Origin: Halocaridina rubra | Lineage: Eukaryota > Arthropoda > Malacostraca > Decapoda > Atyidae | Length of the DNA stretch: 64,000 nucleotides | NCBI GenBank assembly: GCA_037179515.1 | Contig: JAXCGZ010001911.1 | Coordinates: forward strand, 121,001 to 185,000 | Reading direction: 5' to 3' | Part shown: positions 33,992 to 46,699 of the stretch, piece by piece | How the letters are laid out: every line of letters begins with the position of its first letter | Numbering within the stretch: position 1 is the first letter of the stretch | Program-made: the position numbers and the translations under genes | The notes under the pieces: generated by a model | Told to the model about the DNA's origin: nothing | The model's input: only the letters and a program-made list of their open reading frames with translations | Database searches by the model: none

Positions 33992-35733
33992 TTACAGCTG
34001 CTTTTTGCGAGAGAAGAACATGATAACGGGGAGTTGCTGTTGCTGTTTCTTCTTTTGTGTGAGGATGGTCTTGTAAGGAGTCATGGCATCGTCGAGAAGA
34101 TTGCAGCAGGTCACCGAACGAGCCATATTATCGTCATGCTCCTGTGGCAGTTGTTGGACTGATTTCACATGTTCATACATGCCTGCCAGATGTTTGAGTG
34201 TAAGGGCAGGTTCTTCGACTTCTTTGTGCATTTCCTCTGTTTGTTCTTCTTCCTCTTCTTCGCTCGCTGATTTTGTAATTTCCTCCAAGTCTTCATCAGT
34301 CAAAGACTGCAAGTGGCGGTCGATCAGTTCATTCACATCTTCGTGAATCATATCTTTAAAGTCTTCTCCTCCTAGAGATGCAGCCAACTTCACAGCTTTT
34401 GCAACTGCCGAGTTATGGACTTCGTCAGGAGCGAATCCCTTGTAGTCGTGGATGACATCAGGCCACAATTTCTTCCAGTTGGCATTGATTGTGGCCGGCT
34501 TCATCTCTTTGATTGCATTCTGAATATATTGAAGGCATGTAGCAATCGTGTAGTTACACCAGCACGTCTTCAGTATGAATTCTTTGTCCGCATCCATGGA
34601 GTCAACCAGGATCGCCAGGGCATTTCGTGTGTAGAGGGCCTTGAATGCACTAATAACGCCTTGATCCATAGGCGGAATCAGTGATGTCGTATTCGGTGGC
34701 ATTAACTCTACTTGAACACCGTCAAATTGGAGATCAGTTGTGTGGCCACCAGCATTATCCATCAAAAGAAGGACTTTAAATTCAAGGCCCTTCTCCGCGA
34801 GATAAATTTTGGCCTGAGGGATAAAGCATTGGTAAAACCAGTCCGATGTGAGGCTTTTCATGATCCAGACCTTAGGTTTATGCATCCAATACACTGGAAG
34901 CAGATTCTTGTTCTTATTCTTCAAAGCCCTTGGGTTCTTATACTTGTAGATAAGCTTGGGCTTTAACATGAAGCCCGCAGCATTCCTGTGCTTGACGATG
35001 GTAACGCGGTCTTTGTGTGCTTTAAATCCCAGGGCATTAGCTTCTTCCTTGAAGAGAAAATTGCGAGATGGCATTCTCTTCCAAAATAATTCAGTCTCAT
35101 CCATGTTAAAGACTTGTTCAGGAGCATATTCTCCTTCCAATAATTTTCTTGAAGTCGATTTTTACATAGTCCTCAGCTACAGCTGTATCTGCTGAGGCAG
35201 CTTTGCCATGCACCGAAATGCTCTTTAGCCCAAAGCCTTTTTGAAATTTAGCGAACCATCCCTTGTTGCAACGAACGATTGTTTCCTCAGTGGAGAATTG
35301 CTGGAGGGTCCTGATTGTGGGTCATCAACATCTTCTTCTTTCTCCTCCTCCTCACGGTCGCCACTGTCGTCGTCGGGTTCATTTGCAGCGAATGTCTCAT
35401 ACATCTTCTTTGTCTTTGTATGATATTGGTGTCTAAGCTGATGTTCTTCTTCCTGCAATCAGCAATCCATAGGGCCAAAGCAGATTCCATCCGCACTGTT
35501 ATCTTATTGCGGGGTATTACGACCCTCTTCGCTGGTTTATTAAAAGAAATAGTCGCTGCTTTCCTGACATTTGCCTTGTCCTTCTTGATTTATCGAACAG
35601 TAGATATGTTGATGCCAAAATGGAGGCCGACATCTGCGAACCTTCCTCCCTCCTTCAGCATATCTAACAGTACTACCTTTTCTGTTATGGTCAATATTTT
35701 CCTTTGCCACTTAGGCTTACTACCAGAAGCCAT
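33992..35733 (-). pseudogene. Tigger transposase (CENP-B/pogo-type DDD enzyme)
   Basis: Cuts and pastes the element. The C-terminal 382 codons (35,140-33,992) are open and contain the catalytic domain: VFNMDETELFWKRMPSR (first Asp, about 35,105), LLLMDNAGGHT (second, about 34,755) and PPNTTSLIPPMDQGVISAF (third, about 34,660), then the acidic tail typical of Tigger proteins (EEEEEEQTEE, about 34,255). The N-terminal DNA-binding part starts at ATG 35,733 with MASGSKPKWQRK and a KVVLLDMLKEGGRFADVG helix-turn-helix block, but has a TAA near 35,597 and frameshifts near 35,420 and 35,145. The catalytic half therefore looks better preserved than the DNA-binding half. Confidence 0.85.
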
Positions 35734-35997
35734 AGAAGATGAAGGACTCTTGAGATGCATTTCAGAGGTTGAAAAACGAAAGTTTCATAAAATCACAAGC
35801 ACAACGTAATAAGAAGCACAACGCGAATTGCGCACACGTGAGTAGACTGAATGGGTGAGGCGAGACAATGAATGATGTTGGGAGAACCAAGCTTCAGTCA
35901 AAAAGCCAATCAGACCCCATGATACAGAACACACAGAAAAACAATTCTGTGATTTGTCGTCTCCCACCTTTTCAGCCAATAGCATCCCGTGAACTAT

Positions 35998-36600
35998 CTC
36001 ACATAGGTGTGACCCTTTGCGTTTTCCGAGACGCCAAAACAGTGAATGCTATCGTACAATATTTTACATGGTGCAACACTGTGAGTTACATGTTTAAATT
36101 TATGTATTTTACTATTTTTTACTGTTTTATTATTCTTAGCCTAGGAAATACTTTTTGTTATCAATAAAATAATGAAAATACTGGAAATTTTAATATGTAC
36201 TTGCTCACGTAGATGCAACACTTTTCGTTTTCCGAAACGTCAATACCGGTATCGTATGTTACATGGTGCAGTACTGTGAGTTACATGTTTAAATTTATGT
36301 TTTTTAATATTTTTTACTGTTTTATTATTCTTAGGCTTGGAACTCCTTTTTTTATCTACAAAATAATGAAAATACTGGAAATTTTGATATGTACTAGCTT
36401 ACATAGGTGCAACCCTTTGCATTTTCCGAAACGCCGACACCGGTTTTGTACTTTCTATGGTGCAGAGTTACATGTCTAAATTTATGTTTTTACTGTTTTT
36501 CATTGTTTTATTATTCTTAGGCTGGGAAAAACTTTTTTTTATCAATAAAATAATGAAAACAAATAGTTTTTCAATAAAATAATGAAAATACTGAGAATTT
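35998..36600. repeat. three ~200-bp tandem repeats inside Tigger
   Basis: Units start near 35,998, 36,204 and 36,399 with CTCACATAGGTG-like and CTTTGCGTTTTCCGA blocks, followed by ACATGGTGCA..CTGTGAGTTACATG and a TGTTTTATTATTCTTAGGC block; a short partial unit ends the array near 36,600. Located upstream of the transposase between its start and the right terminal repeat. Confidence 0.8.
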
Positions 36601-36687
36601 TAATATTTCAGTATATTAATATTCTCGCATATGCCCCCACCAAAAAAAAGCTTGCCAAAAAAAAATGCAATGCACTGAATTCGTGAA

Positions 36688-36715
36688 AGGTGAACCGCGA
36701 TATAGCATGGGTTCA

Positions 36716-36716
<1 letters not shown>
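36688..36716. repeat. Tigger right terminal inverted repeat (degenerate)
   Basis: GAACCGCGATATAGCATGGG mirrors the left end (30,797) with mismatches; directly followed by (TA)n. Confidence 0.6.

Positions 36717-36717
<1 letters not shown>

Positions 36718-36804
<87 letters not shown>
36718..36804. repeat. (TA)n microsatellite
   Basis: Pure TA array abutting the right end of the Tigger element. Confidence 0.97.
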
Positions 36805-36807
<3 letters not shown>

Positions 36808-36984
36808 CAAGAAGAAAAGGATATTAAATCTGTCAGAACTAACTTTATAAGTTTTATTTTCACATTACATGGACGACAAGATGAGTTGCAGTCTAACACT
36901 TCATCAATAATTAAGTCTCTATACCAGGTAAGGTGTACCAAGGAAAACTTCAGGATTTTATAATAAGATAAAATATGTTCTCTC

Positions 36985-36986
<2 letters not shown>

Positions 36987-37076
<90 letters not shown>
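36987..37076. repeat. (AAT)n microsatellite
   Basis: About 30 uninterrupted AAT units. The run of Leu or Ile codons in overlapping frames is an artefact. Confidence 0.97.
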
Positions 37077-38070
<994 letters not shown>

Positions 38071-38072
<2 letters not shown>

Positions 38073-40287
38073 GTTCACGGATAATGTGTTGGATATTGAA
38101 AATATTGAGTATGAACCACCAATTGGAAAGAGTGACCACTGTGTGTTGTTGATGGAGTATATCATTGAAGATATTCTTCCTGAGAGTAGAGGCACTGAGG
38201 ACATGAGGAGGAACTATCCGAAAGGAGATTACATCAAAATGAATTAGCTTTTTGCAGTTATTGACTGGAGAACCTTATTTTACAACAAATCTGTACAAGA
38301 AATGTATGACATCTTTTGTGAGAAATATGGGAAGATAGTAGATTGCTGCATACCTGTCACCAAAGTAGGTGTAATTCATGCCAGAGAGAAATGGTTCGAT
38401 AATGGGTGTAAAAGAGCTAAGGAGTGGAGAGACAAATGCTGGAAAAGGTATAGGAGGAGAAAAAACATAAATGCCTGGCAAACCTACAAAAGAGCAAGAA
38501 ATGACTACCTAAGTAAAAGGAGAGAGGCAGAGAGAGATTATGAGAGGGACATCACCAGGAAGGCTAAAGAAATTCCCAAGCTTTTCCACAGCTTTATCAG
38601 AGGAAAACTGAAGGTAAAAGAACAGGTTTTAAGACTAAACAGAGCGGATGGAAGCATCACTGAGACGGATGAAGAGATCTGCAAAGAATTGAACAAGGAG
38701 TTTCAGTCAGTATTTACAGTAGAAAATACCCCACCCCCTCAGATTGCAGTGATAGAAGCTCAAGGGCCGGTATTAGAGAACATCAACCTTACAGCCACAG
38801 AGGTATGCAAAGCGCTGATGGATTTAGATGTTCATAAAGCTACAGGTCCTGATGACATATCCCCTCATGTGCTTAAAAATTGCGCAAACACAATATCAGT
38901 GGCACTAAGTATCACATTTAAGGAGTCACTGGAGTCGGGGGAGATTCCAAGATGCTGGAAACAAGCAAATGTGATTCCTATCTTCAAAAAGGGAAGGAGG
39001 GATACGGCTCTGAACTATAGACCAGTTTCCTTGACCAGCATAGTTTGCAAAGTTATGGAGAAACTACTAAGGAAACATATCTCTCTTCACTTGGAATCCT
39101 TCAACTTTTTGTCAGTGAGGCAACATGGCTTCAGAGAAGGTAGATCAACAGTAACAAACTTATTAGAATTTTATGATGAGGTAAGCCAAATCTTACAGGA
39201 AAGAGAGGGCTGGGCAGATTGCATATTCCTAGACTTCCAGAAAGCGTTTGACACTGTTCCACATGGGAGACTTATTAGGAAGCTGCACTCAATGGCTAGA
39301 ATAGGTGGAAATGTTTTGGAATGGATAAAAACTTACTTAGAAGGAAGGGAACAGAGGGTTAGAGTAAGACACTCAGTGTCTGAATGGAGAAGAGTTAGTA
39401 GTGGAGTTCCACAGGGTTCAGTTTTAGGGCCACTTTTGTTCCTTGTATATGTAAATGACCTACCAGAGTCTGTAAATTCATTCATGAATATGTTTGCAGA
39501 TGATGCAAAGATTGTGAAGAAAGTAAAAAACGAGAACAATTGTAGAGAACTTCAGGAGGATCTAAATAATCTGCATGAGTGGTCAGAAAAGTGGCTAATG
39601 AAATTCAATACTTCAAAATGTAAGGTAATGAGAATGGGTACAAGTGCAAGAAGGCCCAAGCTTGACTACTCGGTGGCTGGAGTACAACTTCAAGAGACAG
39701 AAAATGAGAGAGATCTAGGAGTAAACATACTGGCAGATTTGTCTCCAGAAATACATATAAATGGCATAGTAAGGGCAGCATATGCATTCTTATCAAATGT
39801 AAGGGTAGCCTTCAGGCACATGGACAAGGAAATGTTCAGAAATATTTATGTAACCTATGTGAGGCTAAAACTCGAATATGCAGCCCCCTTTTGGAATCCG
39901 CACTTGAAAAAGCACATAGCTAAGCTTGAAAAAGTTCAAAGACATGCCACGAAACTGGTGCCAGAAATACGCAATCTCAGGTATGATGAGAGGCTGAGGG
40001 AATTAGACTTACCATCACTCGAAGCTAGAAGAGTAATGGGGGATATGGTGACAGTCTTTAAATTCCTTCATGGTTATGATAGAGTGGATAGGGATCTATA
40101 TTTCGATATGGCTGGCTCTAGAACTAGAGGTCATAGTTTGAAGCTTAGTAAGAAAACTTCTTTGCAGGATGTAAGGAAATACTTTTTCAGTGTAAGAGTA
40201 GTTGATAATTGGAATTGGCTAAGCGAGGAGGTAGTTAATGCTATCTCAATCCATAGTTTTAAGGACAGGTACGATAAGTATCACTAA
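38071..40287 (+). pseudogene. NL4 ORF2: endonuclease C-terminus and complete reverse transcriptase
   Basis: One frame from 38,071 to 40,287, broken only by a TAG near 38,245 where copy 6 shows GAG. It starts in the endonuclease at [16 protein letters not shown], with the [12 protein letters not shown] catalytic His block. After a basic linker (KRAKEWRDKCWKRYRRRKN) the RT has KATGPDDISPHVLK, IPIFKKGRRDTALNYRPVSL, HGFREGRSTVTNLLEF (about 39,124), [15 protein letters not shown] (about 39,230), [21 protein letters not shown] (about 39,400) and MFADDAKIVKK (active site intact, about 39,490). The C-terminal domain includes EYAAPFWNPHLKKHI and LDLPSLEARRVMGD. From 38,302 on it is open for 661 codons. 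The RT looks catalytically competent; the element as a whole lacks its 5' part. Confidence 0.85.
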
Positions 40288-40376
40288 GTCTAAAATGGAA
40301 CCGATCAGGAGACGGGAAGATACGAGCTTTGGGCTCTTTCCCGTAAACACAAATAGGTAATCACAATTAGGTAATC
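38071..40376 (+). mobile_element. NL4 CR1-like non-LTR retrotransposon, best-preserved copy
   Basis: 5'-truncated within the endonuclease, directly at an (ACAT)n array. The 3' end is a 14-bp tandem tail, AATTAGGTAATCAC repeated twice (about 40,350-40,377), after the conserved GGGCTCTTTCCCGTAAACAC block. It has no poly(A), and short terminal repeats of this sort are characteristic of CR1-type elements. After the tail the sequence returns to (ACAT)n then (AT)n, so both ends lie in the same kind of microsatellite. Other NL4 copies are nearly identical, indicating recent activity. Confidence 0.85.
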
Positions 40377-40378
40377 AC

Positions 40379-40466
<88 letters not shown>
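40377..40466. repeat. (ACAT)n(AT)n microsatellite
   Basis: About four ACAT units followed by ~75 bp of AT, directly after the NL4 tail. Same motif pair as at the 5' side of that element. Confidence 0.95.
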
Positions 40467-40470
<4 letters not shown>

Positions 40471-41578
40471 CTGTAAGGATATCGCTGTAAGTCGCGTGCA
40501 GTTGGGTAAGTTTAGCACAATTCTTTCAGATCTCTCCACAACAAATGTCTCTGTGACTTATTAAAGTCTGTAAGTTTAGGCCTGTCCAGACGAACCGGCG
40601 TGTCCGCCAGGCAGTGCGGTTGGTGGGCAAATTTTGCCGGGCATACCCGTGAATGTTGTCCACGCGGCAAAGGAGATGAATGGGCTGGCATACCCGTGAA
40701 TGTTGTCCACACGGGAAGAGAGATGAATGGGCGGGCATGGCTGACGGTGCCATTACTTTTCCAAGTGTCGTACGATAAACATGGTGGCCAGTACTGCTCA
40801 AAAGAAGAAATTGTTGTGTAGCATAAAAATTGGTGTTTGTATAAAAGAAAAGAATAAAAAAGAAGAGAATATGGCACAAAGATTATCTAAATAGGAGAGA
40901 TCTTAACACGTCTGGCAGTGTCGTACCTCCAATATCTGACTCCGACCACCGAGCACCGGCTGGTGATATCACTTTGAAAGGGCACGGCCATTTTGCTGGT
41001 TTGCTAAGAATACATATTCTGCTTATACTGGAGCATTCACATGCACTTCCTGAGACAAATCTACCGTACGCAATTACCTCTAAATTTTTTTTGTTCACTG
41101 ACTCTTGATTACAGCAGTCAGACATTCTCCTCTTTGTTCCTGCCCAAGCAGCAGCCAGAAGCAGACTTCTCACCTACCAGGAATACTGGTGTATCCCCAC
41201 CACTCCTTTCCTCTTTAGGAAAGGAATACAACATCATGATTCCGCTTCTATTTTTGTTTTTTGTTTTTCTACTGAAAAAAAGTGAAAAATGAAAAAGGCT
41301 TGTGTTATAATTGCTATTTTACAATTGGAATATCACTATTTCAACCCCTAATTCCTCCTTTCTTTTTCAGGCTTCTTCTTCGGTCATATCAACAGGATTT
41401 TTGTGTGTTCAAATCAGTGTTGTGCATTCAGTGCTTATAGTGATAAAATTCATATAAATTCCCACTTCTATAGCGGTAAGGCCTGCTTAAATAACTATTA
41501 AAAAAAGTATTAAGTGAATGGTGCATAGGTGTTTTTATATAGCTATTAAAATAGTGTAAAAGTGCTCTGTGTCCATAT
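40467..41578. other. unassigned region with a 47-bp tandem duplication
   Basis: No gene recognised. A GC-rich patch at about 40,638-40,731 consists of two 47-bp units (GGCATACCCGTGAATGTTGT, then CACGCGGCAAAGGAGATGAA or a close variant) and the start of a third. Two overlapping minus-strand frames here arise from this repeat. The rest (40,870-41,578) is of mixed composition without recognisable motifs. Confidence 0.45.
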
Positions 41579-43385
41579 AATTACCTAAATTGTATTTACC
41601 TAATTATGCTTACGGGAAAGAGCCCCATGCTCGTAACTCCCCGTCTCCAGGTCGGTTCCATTTTGTACTTAATGATAATTATCATAATTGTCCTTAAATC
41701 TACAGATTGAGTTAGCATTAACTATCTCCTCGCTTAGCCAATTCCAATTATCAACTACTCTTACACTTAAAAAGTACTTTCTTACATCCTACAAAGAAGT
41801 TTTCTTACGAGGCTTCAAATTATGACCTCCAGTTCTAGTGCCAGCTATATCAAAATATCAGTCCCTATCCGCTCTGTCATAACCATGAAGGAATTTAAAA
41901 AACTATAATCATATCCCCCTCATTCATTTAGTTTCGAGTGATGGTAATTCTAATTCCCTCAGTCTCTCATCATAACTGAGATAGCATATTTCTGGCACCA
42001 GTTTCGTGACATGTCTTTGAACTTTGTCCAGCTTTTTCCAGCTTTTTCAAGTGTGGATCCCAGAAAGGGGCTGCATGTTCAATTCTTGATCTTGCATAGG
42101 TTACATCAATATTTCTGAACATTTCCTAGTCCATGTGCCTGAAGGCTACCCTTACATTTGCTAAAAAAGCATGTACTGCTCTTACAGTGCCATTATATAC
42201 ATTTCTGGAGACAAATCTGCCAGTATGTTTACTCCTAGATCTCTCTCATTTTCTGTCTCTTGAAGTTCTGCTCCTGCTATTAAGTATTCAAGCATTGGCC
42301 TTCTTGCATTTGTATCTATTCTCATTACCTTAAATATAGACGTATTGAATTTCATTAGCCACTTTTCTGACCGCTCATGCATACTATATAGGTCTTCCTT
42401 AAGTTCTCGACCATTGTTCTAGTTTCCTACTTTCTTCACAATATTTACATCATTTGCAAACATATTCATAAATGAATTTACAGACTGGAAGGTCATTTAC
42501 ATATACAAGGAACAAAAGTGACCCTACAATTGAACATTCAGACACTCTATGTCTTACTCTAACCCTTTGTTCCCTTATTTCTAAGTAAGTTTATATCCAA
42601 GACCTTTCCACCTATTCTCGCTATTGCATACAGCTTCTTAATAAGATTCTCGTGTGGGACCGCATCAAGTGCCTTCTGGAAGTCTAGGAATATGCAATCT
42701 GCCCAGCCCTCTCTTTCTTGTAAGATTCGGCATACCTCATCATAAAATTCTAATAAGTTTATTATTGTTGATCTACATTTTCTAAAGCCATGTTGTGTCA
42801 CTGACAAAACGTTGAACGATTCCAAGTGAAGATAGATATGTTTTCTTAGTATATTCTCCATAACTTTGCAACTATGCTGGTCAAGGAAACAGGTTTATTG
42901 TTTAGAGCTGCTTCACTCCTTCCCTTTTTGAAGATAGGTACCACATTTGCTTGTTTCCAGCATCTTGGAATCTCCTCTGACTCCAGTGATTTTTCAAATA
43001 TGATACATAGTGCTGCCAATATTGATTTAGCGCATTTCTTAAGTTCATAAGGGTATACATTATCATGACCTGTAGCTTTATGGGCATCTAACTCCATCAG
43101 TGCATTGCATACCCCTGTGGCTGAAAAGATGATGTTCTCTAATACCGGCGCATAAGCTCCTATATCTACAATCTGAGGGGGTAGGGTATTTTCTGCTGTA
43201 AATACTGACTGAAAATCCTTGTTCAATTCTTTGCAGATCACTTCATCAGTCTTAGAGATGCTTCCGTGTGCTCTCTTTAGCTTTAAGACCTATTCTTTGA
43301 CCATCAGGTTTCCTCTGATAAGTTGTAGAAAAGTTTGGGATTTTCTTTAGCCTTCCTGGTGATATACCTTTCATAGTGTCTTTCA
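41579..43385 (-). pseudogene. NL4 copy 3, diverged and truncated
   Basis: Minus strand. The 3' tail (two ATTACCTAA-type units, 41,582-41,610) leads into the usual 3' block and RT pieces: C-terminus from about 42,000, KWLMKFNTS (42,360), HGFRKCRSTIINLLEF and LDFQKALDAVPHENL (about 42,700-42,800), and KATGHDNVYPYELKKC (about 43,040-43,080). Multiple frameshifts; clearly more diverged than copies 2, 6 and 7. The 5' end stops at GTGTCTTTCATGTGTGTGTG, i.e. at a short (TG)n, just where copy 4's tail begins. Confidence 0.8.
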
Positions 43386-43394
43386 TGTGTGTGT

Positions 43395-45212
43395 GATTAC
43401 CTAATTGTGATTACCTAATTGAGTTTACGGGAAAGAGCCCAAAGCTCGTATCTTCCCGTCTCCTGATCGGTTCCATTTTGTACTTAGTGATACTTATCGT
43501 ACCTGTCCTTAAAACTATTTATTGAGATAGCATTAACGACCTCCACGCTTAGCAAATTCCAATTATCAACTACTCTTACTGAAAAAGTATTTTCTTACAT
43601 CCTGCAAAGATGCTTTCTTACGAAGCTTCAAACTATGACCTCTAGTTCTAGAGCCAGCCATATCTAAATATCAATCCCTATCCACTTTATCATAACCATG
43701 AGGGAACTTAAAGACTGTCACCATATCCCCCTCAATCTCCTAGCTTCGAGTGATGGTAAGTCTAATTCCCTCAGCCTCTCATCATAACGGAGATTGAGTA
43801 TTTCTGGCACCAGTTTTGTGGTATGTCTTTGAACTTTTTCAAGCTTAGCTATGTGCTTTTTCAAGTATGAATTCCAAAAGGGGGCTGCATATTCAAGTTT
43901 TGGCCTCATATAGGTAACATAAATATTTCTGAACATTTCTTTGTCCATGTGCCTGAAGGCTACCCTTACATTTGATAAGAAGGCATATGCTGCCCTTACT
44001 ATGCCATTTATATGTATTTCTGGAGACAATTCTGCCAGTATGTTTACTCTTAGATCTCTCTCATTTTCTGTCTCTTGAAGTTGTACTCCAGCCACCGAGT
44101 AGTCAAGCTTGGGCCTGCTTGCACTTGTACCCATTCTCATTTCCTTACATTTTGAAGTATTGAATTTCATTAGCCACTTTTCTGACCACTCATGCAGACT
44201 GTATAGATCTTCCTGAGGTTCTCTATCATTGTTCTCGTTTCCTACTTTCTTCACAATCTTTGCATCATCTGCAAACATATTCATGAATGAATTTACAGAC
44301 TCTGGAAGGTCATTTACATAAACAAGGAACAAAAGTGGCCCTAAAACTAAACCCTGTGGAACTCCACTACTAACTCTTCTCCATTCAGACACTGTCTTAC
44401 TCTAACTCTCTGTTTCCTTCCTTATAAGTAAGTTTTTATCCATTCCAAGACATTTCCACCTATTCTAGCCATTGCTTGCAGCTTCCTAATAAGTCTCCCA
44501 TGTGGAACAGTGTCAAACGCTTTCTGGAAGTCTAGGTATATGCAATCTGCACAGCCCTCTCTTTCCTGTAAGATTCGGCTTTCCTCATCATAAAATTCTA
44601 ATAAGTTTGTTACTGTTGATCTACCTTCTCTGAAGCCATGTTGCCTCACTGACAAAAAGTTGAAGGATTCTAAGTGAAGAGAGATATGTTTCCTTAGTAG
44701 TTTCTCCATAACTTTGCAAACTATGCTGGTCAAGAAAACTGGTCTATAGTTTAGAGCAGTATCCCTTCTTCCCTTTTTGAAGATTGGTGTCACGTTTGCT
44801 TGTTTCCAGCATCTTGGAATCTCCCCTGACTCCAGTGACTTTTTAAATATGATACTTAGTGCCACTGATATTGAGTTTGTGCATTTTTTAAGTACATGAG
44901 GGGATATGTCATCAGGACCTGTAGCTTTATGAACATCTAACTCATCAGCGCTTTGCATACCTCTGTGGCTGTAAGGTTGATGTTCTCTAATACCAGCCCC
45001 TGAGCTTCTATCTCTGCAATCTGAGGGGGTGGGGTATTTTTTACTGTAAATACTGACAGAAACACATTGTTCAGTTCTTTGCAGATCTCTTCATCTATCT
45101 CAGTGATGCTTCCATCTGCTCTCTTTAGCCTTAAAACCTGTTCTTTTACCTTCAGTTTTCCTCTGATAAAGCTGTGGAAAAGCTTGGGATTTTCTTTAGC
45201 CTTCCTAGTGAA
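43395..45212 (-). pseudogene. NL4 copy 4, truncated
   Basis: Minus strand, same orientation as copies 3 and 5 and directly adjoining both. Two 14-bp tail units at 43,395-43,425. RT pieces include [20 protein letters not shown] (about 44,340-44,370), MFADDAKIVKK intact (about 44,250-44,280), HGFREGRSTVTNLLEF (about 44,590-44,640) and KATGPDDISPHVLKKC (about 44,880-44,935). Frameshifts near 44,395 and 44,955. The 5' end is cut at CACTAGGAAGGC next to a C/G run and (TG)n. Confidence 0.85.
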
Positions 45213-45250
45213 GGGGGGGGGGGGTGTGTGTGTGTGTGTGTGTGTGTGTG
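45213..45250. repeat. (G)12(TG)13 microsatellite
   Basis: A G-run followed by TG units between the 5' end of NL4 copy 4 and the 3' tail of NL4 copy 5. Confidence 0.95.
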
Positions 45251-45672
45251 CGTAATTACTTAATTGTGCTTATGGGCAAGATCCTCAAGCTCATAGCTTC
45301 TCGTCTCCTGGTTGATTCCATTTTGTACTTTGTGATACTTATCATACTTGTTCTTGAAACTATGGCTTGAGTTAGCATTAACTACCTCCTCACTTAGCCA
45401 ATTCCAATTATCAACTACTCTTACACTAAAAAAGTACTTCCTTACATCCTGCAAAGAAGTTTTCTTATGAAGCTTCAAACTATGACTGCTAGTTCTAGTG
45501 CCACCCATATCAAAATATCGAACCCTACTTTGTCATAACTATGGAGGAATTTAAACACCATCACCATATCTTCCCTCATTCTTCTAGCTTCGAGTGATGG
45601 TAAGTCTAATTCCTTCAGCCTTTTATCATAACTGTGATTGCGTATTTCTGGCACCAGTTTCGTGGCATGTGA
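45251..45672 (-). pseudogene. NL4 copy 5, 3' fragment
   Basis: Holds only the 3' tail (one TAATTACTTAATTG unit), the terminal block and the last ~110 codons of the RT (SHSLKLHKKTSLQDVRKYFF, VVDNWNWLSEEVVNA). It stops at GGCATGTGAATGCC, where sequence becomes unrelated. This 5' junction is one of the few not at a microsatellite. Confidence 0.8.
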
Positions 45673-45945
45673 ATGCCACCTAGCGCATGACTAGTTTCTA
45701 GTCATACATTCGCCTGATCAACCTGCTTCCCCCGGAGGGGGATTGAGCTGGACCACCCCTGGGATTGGTGGACGGTCATTGGTAAAAAGAAGAGGCAATG
45801 GACTGCCTCAGGCAGTAGTCAGGAAAGCTCTGCCACCCCAGCTTTCAGAGAGAATCTCTATAAATTTAAGGTACAAGCCCCTACCCCTGCTGAGGCCTAT
45901 GCACTCCTTTGCTAGCAGGAGGATCAGCTCACCGAATTTGGATGG
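45673..45945. other. unassigned, possibly the rest of a gag-like unit
   Basis: On the minus strand short segments such as LILLLAKECIGLSRGRG and GVVQLNPPPGEAG can be read after the stop of the gag-like frame below, so it may be its 3' continuation. No recognised motif. Confidence 0.3.
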
Positions 45946-46699
45946 TTAATTAGGCTCAAACTCCACTTGAAAAGTGGCTGGGCTCTGTGGCACTGATTTC
46001 CTTGGAGGAGGAGGAATAGCTGTGGGTGTAACCGTGAAAGCAGGTGTGACAGACGAATGAACAGGAGGGGTGTGAGGTGCAGGAGGAGCTATAGGAGGTA
46101 CTGGTGTATCCTGGGAATTTACACTAACAGATGAGTCCGTCAGGATTGCGGGGTGGTCTGGGACAGCTTTTGTGCATGGGGCAGCTGTGGGCGAGGGAGC
46201 TGTGCCACTCACATATGTGACATCGGCTGTAGGAATGACGTAAATCTTGCATTTTGCTCCCGGCATCGTAATTCGTCCGCTTTCTTACGAAGCTTGCCCT
46301 GGTGATGTCGGCATTGCTCCAACTCTTGTAAAACTTTAGAAGTTGCAGGATATCACCACAAGTATATTTTGTGGCCTGAACATTGGGAGTTAGCGTCCAT
46401 AGGAGGGAGTATGCATCAGCCTCTGCCTCATAATGAGTTGTTTTTTCCTCATGTTCATCATGAAGAGCGGCGAGGAAGTGGAAGAGCTTGTGCCTTTCGT
46501 TCATGGCATGTGGGGAGTCTCTGGAGCAGACAGAAGAAAGAGAATCAACCATTGTGCAGTAGAAAAGGCAGGTAAGGCTCAGAGTGAGTATAATCCAGGA
46601 ATATAAAACATATGCCTGGGTAAAATGTAGTGAAAATGAGTGAACAGTGTGTGAGTAAGGCACAAGCACCACTGGGGGGTATGCATTATGCAGACTCAC
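45946..46699 (-). pseudogene. unrecognised protein remnant with coiled-coil and proline-rich parts
   Basis: Two overlapping minus-strand frames (46,699-46,124 and 46,266-45,946) look like one shifted protein. The first part has HAMNERHKLFHFLAALHDEH and EEKTTHYEAEADAYSLLW, helical and charged; in the third frame a Lys/Arg/Glu-rich helix is readable (about 46,330-46,250). The second part is Pro/Thr/Val-rich (DTPVPPIAPPAPHTPPV). A helical segment followed by a Pro-rich tail would suit a Gag or ORF1 protein, but I cannot assign a family. It lies 5' of the NL4 copy 5 fragment on the same strand without evident relation. Confidence 0.3.

Larger units (their letters stand above)
30797..36716 (-). 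mobile_element. Tigger/pogo-type DNA transposon with a nested non-LTR insertion
   Basis: Left end CAGTACCCCCTCGCTTATCG is a classic Tigger terminal sequence. The right end near 36,691-36,716 (GAACCGCGATATAGCATGGG) is its degenerate inverted counterpart. The transposase lies on the minus strand (35,733-33,992). The NL3 non-LTR element occupies 31,044-33,801, so the transposon proper is about 3.2 kb. Three ~200-bp tandem repeats (35,998-36,600) lie between the right end and the transposase start. The right end runs straight into (TA)n, in keeping with the TA target of this superfamily. Confidence 0.8.

Noticed and set aside
34083..35423. Plus-strand open frames opposite the Tigger transposase
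   Set aside because: Antisense shadows of the minus-strand transposase; Ser-rich runs are the complement of its acidic Glu stretch.
36987..37076. Poly-Leu open frame over (AAT)n on the minus strand
   Set aside because: Product of the trinucleotide array; flanking residues are not conserved or protein-like.
40467..40880. GGCCTGTCCAGACGAACCGG near 40,578 considered as a PIF/Harbinger-like terminal repeat
   Set aside because: No inverted partner found downstream within about 1 kb and no transposase; the region is explained at least in part by a 47-bp tandem repeat.
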